Source: Mucilaginibacter galii
GTDB taxonomy: Bacteria > Bacteroidota > Bacteroidia > Sphingobacteriales > Sphingobacteriaceae
Assembly (NCBI RefSeq): GCF_014635825.1
Contig: NZ_BMDO01000007.1
Span: 124,001 to 188,000, forward strand
DNA length: 64,000 nt
Reading direction: 5' to 3'
Below the pieces are notes generated by a model. That model did not search any database. It saw only the letters and a program-made list of their open reading frames with translations, and was not told where the DNA came from. Numbering within the stretch: position 1 is the first letter of the stretch; each line of letters opens with the position of its first letter. Below are positions 36,658 through 46,237 of the stretch, piece after piece. The position numbers and the translations under genes were made by a program.

Positions 36658-36819
36658 GACTCCGTTTATAAAGGTTTAAATGATATTTCTTTAGTGTACA
36701 GGTGAAGTAAATACTTGTTAAACCTGCAAATGCAAGTATACATTTTTAAACATAAATCGATACAATTTTGTAAAAATTGACGCCTAAAACAGAGGCTTGT
36801 AACCCCGAAAAATACACTG

Positions 36820-36834
36820 GTGTAATTTTTACAC
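36820..36834. promoter_or_regulatory. Operator-like palindrome upstream of kinase2-gapA
   Basis: GTGTAATTTTTACAC has perfect 6-bp arms (GTGTAA/TTACAC) around TTT. The same 15-mer occurs at 63342. A further half-site TACAC overlaps it at 36813-36817. It lies 41 nt from the -7 box and between the Nudix regulator and its putative target operon. Confidence 0.6.
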
Positions 36835-36875
36835 AATAGCTACGCTACTTTAGGGTAATAAGCCACCAAAGTTGT

Positions 36876-36883
36876 TATATTTG
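36876..36883 (+). promoter_or_regulatory. Bacteroidota -7 promoter element for kinase2-gapA
   Basis: TATATTTG is a full TAnnTTTG match, 26 nt before the ATG at 36910. Confidence 0.55.
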
Positions 36884-36909
36884 CCCGCCCACAAAAGCTA
36901 TACAAACCT

Positions 36910-37758
36910 ATGGTTGCAGTTATTTATAGCGGATCTAATTATGCAGACTGGCGTTTGGCCGATAAAGGCCGCACGGTGGCCTCGTTTAAAACCAGCAGTA
37001 TAAACCCGTTTTTTAATAACGAGAAGCACATTTTGCAACTGCTTAATAAGAATATAAACCTTATACACCACGCCGAAGAAATTAAACGCATTTACTTTTT
37101 TGGTGCGGGGGTTTTAAATAAGAATTTAAAAGAAGCGGTGAGCAATAGCTTATCATCATTTTTTAAATATGCTAAGGTACAGGTAGATCATGATATGCTT
37201 GGCGCCGCAATTGCCTGTTGTAAAAGTGAGCCAGGTATTGTGTGTATTTGCGGTAGCGGTTCTAACGCAGCCTGGTTCGATGGAAAAAAAGTCAAGCCTA
37301 ACAATTATGGCTTAGGATATATTTTAGCGGATGAAGGTTCGGGTAACTGGCTGGGTAAACAGTTGATTAAAGCTTACCTAAACGAAACCCTGCCCGACGC
37401 TTTGCACAAAAAATTCATTAAGCGCTACGATGCTGACCGTAAAACGCTTTTAGATAAAGTTTACCGTCAAAGACAGCCGGCATTGTACTTGAGTTCGTTG
37501 GCCGATTTTTATAAAGATAATCAGGATAATGAATTTCTGCAAAACATCATTATAAGCGGCTTTGAGCAGATGATTGATACTTATGTGGTGCCCTTAAAAG
37601 AACAATACCCCGAGGCCGGTATACACATGGCTGGGTCTGTGGCAGCAGGTTTTAAACCATACCTTGAAAAAGCCGCAGCAAATTCGGGCTTGGAAATTGC
37701 TTACATACTAAAAGAACCTATCAATAATTTATTAACGTATTATTCTAATAAAAATTAA
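36910..37758 (+). CDS. BadF-type GlcNAc-kinase homologue 2 with degenerate phosphate-1 motif
   Basis: The 282-residue paralogue aligns with homologue 1 along its length and keeps GSGSNAAWFDG (near residues 115-125) and DEGSGNWLGK (near residues 143-152). At the N-terminus, however, the position of DGGSTKT reads YSGSNYA (Y6-A12), with Asp to Tyr, Thr to Asn and Lys to Tyr. These residues normally coordinate Mg-ATP, so activity is doubtful. It is 6 nt upstream of gapA and co-transcribed with it, which suggests a sensory or regulatory role by inference. Base composition is normal, so this is not an obvious pseudogene. Confidence 0.82.
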   Translation: MVAVIYSGSNYADWRLADKGRTVASFKTSSINPFFNNEKHILQLLNKNINLIHHAEEIKRIYFFGAGVLNKNLKEAVSNSLSSFFKYAKVQVDHDMLGAAIACCKSEPGIVCICGSGSNAAWFDGKKVKPNNYGLGYILADEGSGNWLGKQLIKAYLNETLPDALHKKFIKRYDADRKTLLDKVYRQRQPALYLSSLADFYKDNQDNEFLQNIIISGFEQMIDTYVVPLKEQYPEAGIHMAGSVAAGFKPYLEKAAANSGLEIAYILKEPINNLLTYYSNKN

Positions 37759-38760
<1,002 letters not shown>

Positions 38761-38782
38761 TCCTTCAAATATGTATAAACAT

Positions 38783-38811
38783 AAAGAGCTTGGCATAATG
38801 TCAGGCTCTTT
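38783..38811 (+). terminator. Probable terminator after gapA
   Basis: AAAGAGCTTG and CAGGCTCTTT form a 10-bp stem (one G-U) with a 9-nt loop, followed by GTGTTTCT. A second AT-rich stem (TGTCTAT/ATAGACA, 38833-38853) follows with a T5 run and may assist. Confidence 0.6.
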
Positions 38812-38925
38812 GTGTTTCTGACCAATCTTTATTGTCTATCACTTTAATAGACATTTTTACCGCATAATATTTAAAAAATCACTATAATAGTCCCCACGCA
38901 ATTAAAAGCGATGTTACTGTTTACT

Positions 38926-39717
38926 ATGAAACCGTTATACATTATAAAAATCGGGGGCAACGTTATTGACAACTCCGAGAATTTGTACCACTTCTTAAAG
39001 GACTTTACAGCCTTAGATGGTCACAAGATTTTGGTACACGGCGGTGGAAAACTAGCAACCACCATCTCCGAACAAATGGGCATTGAAGCTCACCTGGTTG
39101 ATGGCCGCCGTATTACCGATATTGAAACCTTACGGGTTGTCACGATGGTCTATGCTGGTCTAATAAACAAAAACATTGTAGCCCAGTTACAGCGCTTTGG
39201 CACCAATGCTATTGGCTTAACGGGTGCCGACGGTAATTTTATAAAAGCCGCCAAACGCCCGGTTAAAACCATTGATTACGGTTTTGTGGGCGATTTAAAT
39301 GATACATCGGTAAACGCTCAAAACATAAGCAAACTAATGGAAGCAGGCTTCACTCCTGCTTTTTGCGCCCTTACACACGATGGCGAAGGCCAGATGCTCA
39401 ACACCAATGCCGACACTATTGCTTCTGCGCTGGCGGTGGCTCTTTCGCCCCTTTACGAAACTACGTTAATATACTGCTTCGAGAAGAAAGGTGTTTTAAA
39501 AGACATTGATGATGAACAATCACTCATCCAGGATATTGATCCTGCCCGCTACGAAGAGTTGAAGAAAGAAAAAATCATCCATAGCGGTATGCTGCCAAAG
39601 CTTGATAATGCCTTTACCGCTATTGCCTGCGGTGTAAAAGCAGTTATTATAGGTCATGCCCAGGAATTAAGTAAAATTCGACAGAACCAACCATTTGGTA
39701 CACGATTAAGTAAATAA
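38926..39717 (+). CDS. argB: Acetylglutamate kinase
   Basis: The amino-acid-kinase-fold protein begins MKPLYIIKIGGNVID at the ATG 38926; an in-frame ATG at 38911 would add five residues. The KIGG motif, VHGGGK (near residues 41-46) and the distal LNxNADxxA block (near 160-168) are canonical for ArgB. It phosphorylates N-acetyl-L-glutamate in arginine synthesis. In some Bacteroidota the pathway uses N-succinyl intermediates, so the true acyl group is uncertain. It is 2 nt upstream of proC. Confidence 0.9.
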   Translation: MKPLYIIKIGGNVIDNSENLYHFLKDFTALDGHKILVHGGGKLATTISEQMGIEAHLVDGRRITDIETLRVVTMVYAGLINKNIVAQLQRFGTNAIGLTGADGNFIKAAKRPVKTIDYGFVGDLNDTSVNAQNISKLMEAGFTPAFCALTHDGEGQMLNTNADTIASALAVALSPLYETTLIYCFEKKGVLKDIDDEQSLIQDIDPARYEELKKEKIIHSGMLPKLDNAFTAIACGVKAVIIGHAQELSKIRQNQPFGTRLSK

Positions 39718-39719
39718 CC

Positions 39720-40532
39720 ATGAACAGTAAAATTGCCATTTTAGGCAGCGGTAACATTGGCTTGTCATTAGCCAAGGGTTTAATTAAGGCCAACAAGTAT
39801 GAGCCTGAAGAAATTATCTTAACACGCCGCAATGTAGCTGCCCTGGCCGATTTGGCCGAAGCCGGATTAATTACCACGGCAGACAATGCACATGCAGTAA
39901 GTGAGGCTGGTATTGTAGTATTAGCTATACTTCCTCAACAATTAAATAAGCTTTTAGACGAAATAAAGCCGGCTATTGATGTTGATAACCAATTGTTTAT
40001 ATCGGTAGTATCGGGTGTTAGCTGCGAAGATATCCGCAAACAGTTGGGATTAAATGTACAGGTAGTGCGTGCTATGCCTAATACCGCCATAGCCATTGGC
40101 CATTCTATGACCTGCATTGGTACTGATACCGCTTCGGCCGAAAATATGCAAGTGGTTAAATCTTTGTTCGATACGGTAGGCATCACTGTTCAAATTAATG
40201 AAGAACTCATGACCTCGGCCACTGCCCTATGCGCTTGCGGAATTGCATTCTTCTTACGCTCTATACGTGCTGCATCGCAAGGTGGTACCGAAATTGGCTT
40301 CCATGCCCACGATGCCTTAAAAATGGCTGCCCAAACAGCCAAAGGTGCCGCCGACTTGTTATTGCAACTGGCCTCACACCCCGAGCAGGAAATAGATAAG
40401 GTGACTTCGCCAAAGGGGTGTACCATTGCAGGTTTGAACGAAATGGAACACCATGGCTTTAGCTCGGCACTAATAAAGGGCATCAAGCTATCGGCGGAAA
40501 AAGCCGGTGCGCTATATAAGAAAGAAGGATAG
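39720..40532 (+). CDS. proC: Pyrroline-5-carboxylate reductase
   Basis: The 270-residue enzyme has the N-terminal NADP motif ILGSGNIGLSLAKG (near residues 6-19) and the C-terminal catalytic block KVTSPKGCTIAGLNEME near residues 222-238. It reduces pyrroline-5-carboxylate to proline. The gene overlaps nothing but starts 2 nt after argB, so arginine and proline synthesis genes are co-transcribed. Its TAG stop is the first element of an 8-bp tandem repeat. Confidence 0.95.
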   Translation: MNSKIAILGSGNIGLSLAKGLIKANKYEPEEIILTRRNVAALADLAEAGLITTADNAHAVSEAGIVVLAILPQQLNKLLDEIKPAIDVDNQLFISVVSGVSCEDIRKQLGLNVQVVRAMPNTAIAIGHSMTCIGTDTASAENMQVVKSLFDTVGITVQINEELMTSATALCACGIAFFLRSIRAASQGGTEIGFHAHDALKMAAQTAKGAADLLLQLASHPEQEIDKVTSPKGCTIAGLNEMEHHGFSSALIKGIKLSAEKAGALYKKEG

Positions 40533-40589
40533 TCCGTAAGTCCGTAAGTCCGTAAGTCCGTAAGTCCGTAAGTCCGTAAGTCCGTAAGT
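40531..40589 (+). repeat. 8-bp tandem repeat starting in the proC stop codon
   Basis: The unit AGTCCGTA is repeated seven times without a mismatch (40531-40586) plus a partial unit. The first unit begins within the TAG of proC. The array ends 13 nt before a TAnnTTTG box for the aspartate kinase, so it occupies the region where a -33 element would lie. A different 8-bp array is found at 46164. Confidence 0.97.
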
Positions 40590-40602
40590 GGGAACAAACT
40601 TA

Positions 40603-40610
40603 TATATTTG
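40603..40610 (+). promoter_or_regulatory. Bacteroidota -7 promoter element for the aspartate kinase gene
   Basis: TATATTTG is a full TAnnTTTG match. The predicted start near 40617 gives a leader of about 50 to 80 nt, depending on the start codon. Confidence 0.5.
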
Positions 40611-40698
40611 CCGGGTTTTATAATTATCAATTTTTGCGAGCCAGGTAGCTGTAAGTATTTTCTTAATGTCTTACCAACTCCATAACATAATAACTAAA

Positions 40699-42075
40699 AT
40701 GTTAACTGTAGAAAAAATAGGCGGCACCTCTATGAGTGCCCTGGGCGATGTAGTTAAAAACATCATCCAGTATAATCGTACCGGCAATGAGTTATATAAC
40801 CGCATATTTGTGGTGTCGGCATTTTCGGGCGTAACCAATATACTTTTAGAAAACAAAAAGACGGGCGAACCCGGTGTTTATCACCTTGTTGCAAGGCAGC
40901 AGGATTTTAAAGAAGCCCTTTACAACCTTATTGTTAAATTAAAGCAGCTAAACCAACAATACGATTCATTAGGTTTAGATGTTGCTGTTGCTGATGATTT
41001 TATTGAGAAGCACGTGCGTCATGCCGAAGGTTTTTTAAACAACCTCACCGGTATCCTTGCATCGGGCTATGTAAGCACCGAGGGTATCTTACAGGCTGCG
41101 AGAGAGATCTTAGCGTCTATTGGTGAAACGCATTCTGCCTTTGTATTTACTAACATTTTGCAAAACATGGGCATTAACGCTACACTGGTTGATCTCAGCG
41201 GTTTTCATGACCATGAGCCTTATACCATTGATGAGCGCATTAAGCAGGCTTTTAAAGACATAGACTTTGCCAACACTATCTGTATAGCCACCGGCTACAC
41301 TAAAGGAACCGAAGGTATTATGCGTGAGTTTGACCGCGGGTATTCTGAAGTTACTTTCAGTAAAATTGCCGTTGCTGTAAAACCGCAGGAAGCCATTATC
41401 CATAAAGAATACCATTTATGCTCGGCCGATCCTATGCTGGTGGGCGTTAACAACTGTTTCCCTGTGGGCTTTACCAATTACGATGTAGCCGATCAACTTG
41501 CAGACGTAGGTATGGAGGCCATTCACCCGAAGGCATCTAAACCTTTGGAAATTAATGCTATAAACTTAAGAATCAAAAACACTTTTGAGCCCGAACATCC
41601 CGGCACTTTAATTACCCGCGAATATGTATCGCCCGAAAAAAAGGTTGAAGTTATTACCGGTACCAACAAACTGGTTATGGTTGATATTTACGACCCATTA
41701 ATGGTGGGTAATGTAGGTACCGATTTGCATATTATGCAAATATTCGCGCATCACAATGTGAGCTACAACTTTAAAGCTACCAGCGCCAATAGCATCTCTA
41801 TTGTTATCTGGGAAAAAGATTACACCGATAATCTGTTCAAAGAACTTCAAACGAACTTTGAAAAAGTATCTGTAGAAAAGGTGGCTATTGTGTGCCTTAT
41901 CAGCTCCAATATGGATCAGCCGGGTTTATTGGCTAAGGCTGCTACCGCTTTAGCGCAGGCTGGGGTGAATATCAAAAGCGCAGGTTTTGCCTTAAGACAA
42001 GTAAATATCCAGTTCCTGGTTGAGCGTCAGGATTTTGATACAGCCGTTATTGCTTTAAACAAGGCTATGGCGTAA
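40699..42075 (+). CDS. lysC: Aspartate kinase
   Basis: The enzyme has the amino-acid-kinase motif KIGGTSM at its N-terminus and ACT domains near the C-terminus (VAIVCLISSNMDQPGLLAKAA). It phosphorylates L-aspartate at the entry of Lys, Thr and Met synthesis and is probably feedback regulated through the ACT domain. The ATG at 40699 gives the conserved start MLTVEKIGG (458 residues); an in-frame ATG at 40666 would add MSYQLHNIITK. Transcription is predicted from the box at 40603. An octamer repeat array lies just upstream. Confidence 0.93.
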   Translation: MLTVEKIGGTSMSALGDVVKNIIQYNRTGNELYNRIFVVSAFSGVTNILLENKKTGEPGVYHLVARQQDFKEALYNLIVKLKQLNQQYDSLGLDVAVADDFIEKHVRHAEGFLNNLTGILASGYVSTEGILQAAREILASIGETHSAFVFTNILQNMGINATLVDLSGFHDHEPYTIDERIKQAFKDIDFANTICIATGYTKGTEGIMREFDRGYSEVTFSKIAVAVKPQEAIIHKEYHLCSADPMLVGVNNCFPVGFTNYDVADQLADVGMEAIHPKASKPLEINAINLRIKNTFEPEHPGTLITREYVSPEKKVEVITGTNKLVMVDIYDPLMVGNVGTDLHIMQIFAHHNVSYNFKATSANSISIVIWEKDYTDNLFKELQTNFEKVSVEKVAIVCLISSNMDQPGLLAKAATALAQAGVNIKSAGFALRQVNIQFLVERQDFDTAVIALNKAMA

Positions 42076-42098
42076 AGCCGCTTACAAACAAATTTAAC

Positions 42099-42147
42099 AA
42101 AGCCGTATCTGCGTCTGTTCACAACGCTGATACGGCTTTTTCTTTTT
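42099..42147. terminator. Bidirectional terminator after the aspartate kinase gene
   Basis: AAAGCCGTATC (42099-42109) and GATACGGCTTT (42129-42139) form an 11-bp stem extended by GCG/CGC across one mismatch, followed by TTCTTTTT. It also serves the convergent VOC gene. Confidence 0.85.
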
Positions 42148-42152
42148 GGCAT

Positions 42153-42518
42153 CTAATTAAAAAATTCCCCAAAATGCCATAAAACACCTGATGGGTCATG
42201 TACGAAGCATTCTCTTCCCCAGGCTTCTATCCTTATCGGTGTTAATTTTACCGTTGAATATTTCTCTGTCAGGTTTAAGGTGATGAGATGATTCCAAAAT
42301 TCATTCACATTTTCAACCTCCATAAATAACATCGTGTTGTCTATCCAGTCTTTCACATAAGCGTCTTGCAAGTAAAACCCTAATTTACCTGTTCTGAAAA
42401 GCGACATGTTATGAGAGAGCACAACTTCTTCAAAACCTAAATCTCGGTAAAAGCTTCTGGAAATCTCAAAGTTCTGAGCACCTACAAAAGGCCTGATAGA
42501 TATTACATTTTGTTCCAT
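42153..42518 (-). CDS. VOC-family (glyoxalase/bleomycin-resistance-like) protein
   Basis: The 121-residue protein has one vicinal-oxygen-chelate fold, seen as SIRPFVGAQNFEISRSFYRDLGF at the start and VHDPSGVLWHFGE at the end. The family includes metal-dependent dioxygenases, isomerases and drug-binding proteins, and the ligand here is unknown. Both halves of the fold look complete. It lies 63 nt after the Crp-family gene on the same strand and may be its target or simply a neighbour. Confidence 0.82.
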   Translation of the reverse strand: MEQNVISIRPFVGAQNFEISRSFYRDLGFEEVVLSHNMSLFRTGKLGFYLQDAYVKDWIDNTMLFMEVENVNEFWNHLITLNLTEKYSTVKLTPIRIEAWGRECFVHDPSGVLWHFGEFFN

Positions 42519-42581
42519 AACGTTTGTTTAATCGTGTCTTCAAAAATAAGAAAGCTGGTGCCATAAAGCGCTTGATCAAAA

Positions 42582-43169
42582 TCAAGAACCGCGCTTGAAA
42601 AGTCTTTCACGTGCTCTGCTTAAGGTTTCGGGTGCTATTTTTAAATATAAAGCTATTATTTGCAAAGGAAACTTTTGCAATAGTTCAGGCTTATTATCAA
42701 TAATGAATTGATACTGCTGTAAAGGAGAAAGCTTATTATCGTAAAAATAAAGCCTTTGCTTTGCCTGTGCCATGATCTTGTTCATCTGAAAAAACGCAGG
42801 TGATTTAGTTATTAAATAGTGTATAGATTCTAAACTAACTTCAAGCATTGTGCTTTCTGCAAAAGCAGCAATCTCAACATCAGAAGGCCTTTGTGATACA
42901 AAGCTCTGGTGGTTAAAAAACCATTCGCTTTCCAAATGAAGGTCTATGACGCTATTTGCAGTATGCTGGTATACCGCGCCTTTTAAAAGATAAAAAACTG
43001 ATTTGGCTGTTTCACCCTGAGCAGTTAAAACCTCCCCTCTTTGTGCCACTTTAACTTTCACCTCTCTTTTAAAAAGCATAATCTCTTCATGAGTATAGGT
43101 ACCTGTTGATCTTAGAGCCTGGGCAAATTCAGTATATTTTATAGGGTAACTTGGGTCCACAGTAAACAT
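42582..43169 (-). CDS. Crp/Fnr-family transcriptional regulator
   Basis: The 195-residue protein has an N-terminal cyclic-nucleotide-binding-like beta barrel (residues 30-125; KVAQRGEVLTAQGETAKSVFYLLKGAVY) and a C-terminal helix-turn-helix near residues 165-192 (LQIIALYLKIAPETLSRARERL). No cysteine cluster typical of FNR is seen. In Bacteroidota such proteins often control nearby genes, here the VOC gene on the same strand or the divergent peptidase. The palindrome TTACATTGTAA (43221-43231) in the shared upstream region may be an operator, without proof. Confidence 0.85.
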   Translation of the reverse strand: MFTVDPSYPIKYTEFAQALRSTGTYTHEEIMLFKREVKVKVAQRGEVLTAQGETAKSVFYLLKGAVYQHTANSVIDLHLESEWFFNHQSFVSQRPSDVEIAAFAESTMLEVSLESIHYLITKSPAFFQMNKIMAQAKQRLYFYDNKLSPLQQYQFIIDNKPELLQKFPLQIIALYLKIAPETLSRARERLFKRGS

Positions 43170-43306
43170 AACTTTGGTAATAATACATCTAACTGATTAA
43201 AAAACAAAAGGCACCCTCTTTTACATTGTAACTTTTTCATAGCCAACTTTTATTTAAGTAACTTTTTACGCACTTTTAGTACAATTAAACAACAAACTAA
43301 ACTCAA

Positions 43307-46165
43307 ATGCGTAAAATTTTACTGTTAAGCTTATTTTCGGCTGCCGGTATGAGCGTTTTTGCTCAAAAAGCATCTAAAAAACCGCTCGACCATTCGGTTT
43401 ACGATAGCTGGCAAAGCGTTGCCAACCAAATTGTATCCAACGATGGTAAGTGGATAGGTTATGTGGTACGTCCACAACAAGGTGATGCCAACATGGTAAT
43501 CCTTACCGCAAAAAACACGGGCAAGCTGACCATCCCACGGGCGGATACTGCACGTTTCACCAGCGATTCTAAATATGCAGTATTTTTGATCAGACCGCCG
43601 TATGCAGTTACCCGCATGGCCCGCATTAAAAAGAAACGCCCGGACGAAATGCCTAAAGATACCTTGGCATTTATGCCGCTTGGCAGCACCGCAATGACCA
43701 AGGTTGCAGGTGTACGCTCGTTTAAATTAGCCGACAAGGCACCTGTTATGGCCTACCTGGCGCCTTCAGACACGGTTAAACGTGCCCCTGCTGGCGATAC
43801 CTCACGTCGTGCGGTTGCCAACACCATTGCCCCGCCAACCCGCGAAGGTGCTGACCTTACTGTTAAGCAATTAGTTACCGGTAAGCAGCGCACCTTTAAA
43901 TATGTAACCGATTATCAATTAAGTAAAGACGGTAAGTTCCTAGCCTATGCCGTTACCGCTCCACGCCGTTCAAAAGACGTGCAATCGGGTGTTTATTTTT
44001 ATGATATAGAGAAGGATGCCGTTAAGTCAATCAGCAGTGGCCGTGGTACATATAAAAACCTGGTGTTTGATGAAACAGCCAAACAACTGGCGTTCACTGC
44101 CGAAAAAAACCCGGAAAAAGCACAAGTAAAGCCTTTCAAATTATATTACTATAACACTTCTAAAGATAGCGCTACTGCTATTGCAGGTCCGGGCATGGCG
44201 GGTATAACCCAAAAATGGTCGGTTAGCGGCGACGGACGTGTTTATTTTAGCAAAAGCGGGAGCAACCTTTTCTTTGGTACTGCGCCCATTCCAAAACCTG
44301 CTGATACCACTTTGGTTGATTTCGAAACAGCCAAACTCGACATCTGGAATTATAAAGATGAGTACCTGCAGCCTCAACAGCTTAAAACCTTGCAGCGCGA
44401 TCTGCGTCGCAGTTACCTGGCAGTAATACACCCGGCAGAATCAGATTTAAAACTGATCCAACTGGCCGATAAATATATTGAGAACATCTCTCAGCCTATT
44501 GGTAACGATTCGCGCTACGTATTGGGTACTACCGATACCGGTACACGCGTACAAGCCCAATGGGAAGGAAGCGGCAGCCAGGAAGCTTACCTTATTGACA
44601 CCAAAACCGGCGAACGTAAAAGAATTATTCCGCGCACTAAAGGCCGATTCCAGTTTTCAACCGGTGGTAACTATGTGATTTGGTTCGATTCGAAAGATCA
44701 AAACTATTATACTTATAGCCTTGCCACAGGCAGTAAAGTTAACCTCACCAAATCTTTAGGTGTTAAAATAGGCGAAGAAGACAACGATGTACCTGATGAT
44801 GCAAACGCATACGGAGTTGCCGGTTGGACCACAGGCGACAAAAATGTGCTGGTTTATGATCGTTATGATATCTGGAGTATAGATCCTTCAACCGGTGCAG
44901 CTAAAAACATAACTAATGGTACCGGTCGTAAAAACCACCTTATCTTCCGTTACCCTATGCCGGGCGGCGGCGGTCGCTTTGCTGCTTTGATGGGTGGTGT
45001 TGATGAAGATGACCGTTATATTTCTACCAAGAAACCATTATGGTTGTTAACCCAAAATGAAGATAACAAGCAATGGGCTTACTATAAGCAATCAATCGGC
45101 TCAAGCAAGGCCCCCGAAAAAATTATAGGTGGACCATTCTCTTACGGTAGTTTAACCAAAGCTAAAAATGCTGATGTATATATTTATACTAAACAGAGCT
45201 TTGATAAATCGCCAGACCTATACGTATCTACCGATTTAAAAAAAGAAACAAGGCTGAGCGCTATTAACCCGCAACAAGCCGACTATAACTGGTTTACTGC
45301 CGAGTTAGTAGAATGGACTACGCCTAAAGGCTATAAATCAAAAGGTATCCTTTACAAGCCTGAAGATTTTGATCCAACCAAGAAGTATCCTATGCTGGTA
45401 TACTTCTACGAGAAAATGTCGGAAACTATTTACGGGTACAAAACCCCGGCTCCTTCTCCATCGGCTTTGCCTATTGCTTACTTTGCAAGTAACGACTATT
45501 TGGTGTTCGTACCCGATATTAGTTACGAAGTTGGTCACCCTGGTCAATCGGCTGTCGAATTTATTAATTCCGGTGTTGAATCGTTAAAGAAAAACGCTTG
45601 GGTAGATGGCAAGCACATTGGTATACAAGGCCAAAGCTGGGGTGGTTACCAGGTAGCTTACTTAATTACCCAAACCGATATGTACGCTGCAGCATGGGCC
45701 GGTGCTCCGGTTGCCAACATGACCTCAGCTTACGGTGGTATACGTTGGGAAAGCGGTGTTAACCGTCAGTTCCAGTATGAAAAAACACAAAGCCGTATTG
45801 GTGCCACCCTATGGGATAAACCAAACTTGTATATAGAGAACTCTCCTATTTTCCAGTTTCCTAAAGTGCACACACCGGTAGCGGTAATGAGTAATGATGC
45901 CGATGGCGCCGTGCCATGGTACCAGGGTATTGAAATGTTTACCGCTTTACGCCGTTTAAACAAACCGGTTTGGTTGCTGCAATACAACGATGAAGCACAC
46001 AACCTGGTTCAACGCCGCAATCGTAAAGACATCACCATCCGCGAAGCACAATTCTTTGACCACTTCCTGAAAGGCAAACCTATGCCGGTATGGATGGCCA
46101 CAGGTGTTCCTGCTGTTGACAAAGGCAAAGACTGGGGTTTAGCCATAAGCGATGAAGCGAAATGA
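43307..46165 (+). CDS. Secreted S9-family serine peptidase (prolyl oligopeptidase-like)
   Basis: The 952-residue protein has a signal peptide (MRKILLLSLFSAAGMSVFAQ), a long beta-propeller-like N-terminal half, and a C-terminal alpha/beta-hydrolase domain with the catalytic triad Ser777 (QGQSWGGY), Asp866 (NDADGAVPW) and His898 (DEAHN). The family cleaves short peptides, and export fits nutrient or cell-wall peptide breakdown in the periplasm. Its stop codon overlaps the start of an eight-copy 8-bp repeat array. The gene stands alone and is divergent from the Crp-family regulator. Confidence 0.93.
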   Translation: MRKILLLSLFSAAGMSVFAQKASKKPLDHSVYDSWQSVANQIVSNDGKWIGYVVRPQQGDANMVILTAKNTGKLTIPRADTARFTSDSKYAVFLIRPPYAVTRMARIKKKRPDEMPKDTLAFMPLGSTAMTKVAGVRSFKLADKAPVMAYLAPSDTVKRAPAGDTSRRAVANTIAPPTREGADLTVKQLVTGKQRTFKYVTDYQLSKDGKFLAYAVTAPRRSKDVQSGVYFYDIEKDAVKSISSGRGTYKNLVFDETAKQLAFTAEKNPEKAQVKPFKLYYYNTSKDSATAIAGPGMAGITQKWSVSGDGRVYFSKSGSNLFFGTAPIPKPADTTLVDFETAKLDIWNYKDEYLQPQQLKTLQRDLRRSYLAVIHPAESDLKLIQLADKYIENISQPIGNDSRYVLGTTDTGTRVQAQWEGSGSQEAYLIDTKTGERKRIIPRTKGRFQFSTGGNYVIWFDSKDQNYYTYSLATGSKVNLTKSLGVKIGEEDNDVPDDANAYGVAGWTTGDKNVLVYDRYDIWSIDPSTGAAKNITNGTGRKNHLIFRYPMPGGGGRFAALMGGVDEDDRYISTKKPLWLLTQNEDNKQWAYYKQSIGSSKAPEKIIGGPFSYGSLTKAKNADVYIYTKQSFDKSPDLYVSTDLKKETRLSAINPQQADYNWFTAELVEWTTPKGYKSKGILYKPEDFDPTKKYPMLVYFYEKMSETIYGYKTPAPSPSALPIAYFASNDYLVFVPDISYEVGHPGQSAVEFINSGVESLKKNAWVDGKHIGIQGQSWGGYQVAYLITQTDMYAAAWAGAPVANMTSAYGGIRWESGVNRQFQYEKTQSRIGATLWDKPNLYIENSPIFQFPKVHTPVAVMSNDADGAVPWYQGIEMFTALRRLNKPVWLLQYNDEAHNLVQRRNRKDITIREAQFFDHFLKGKPMPVWMATGVPAVDKGKDWGLAISDEAK

Positions 46166-46227
46166 GTGATTGAGTGATTGAGTGATTGAGTGATTGAGTG
46201 ATTGAGTGATTGAGTGATTGAGTGATT
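46164..46227 (+). repeat. 8-bp tandem repeat starting in the peptidase stop codon
   Basis: The unit GAGTGATT is repeated eight times without a mismatch (46164-46227). It starts at the last two bases of the peptidase TGA stop (46163-46165). It is followed 10 nt later by a strong terminator hairpin. The unit sequence differs from the array at 40531 but period and placement are the same. Confidence 0.97.
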
Positions 46228-46237
46228 GAAACTCAAA

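Noticed and set aside
40190-40630. Minus-strand reading frame through the other octamer array giving Asp-Leu-Arg-Thr-Tyr-Gly repeats
   Set aside because: Same artefact as above, lying antisense to proC.
43221-43231. TTACATTGTAA between the Crp-family regulator and the S9 peptidase as a Crp operator
   Set aside because: It is a perfect 11-bp palindrome, but AT-rich, has no second copy in the window, and does not match Crp or FNR consensus sites. Kept only as a comment in the gene entry.
46009-46236. Minus-strand reading frame through the octamer array giving Asn-His-Ser-Ile-Thr-Gln repeats
   Set aside because: The protein-like pattern arises because a period-8 repeat reads as a 24-nt cycle. 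It is antisense to the peptidase end and not a gene.
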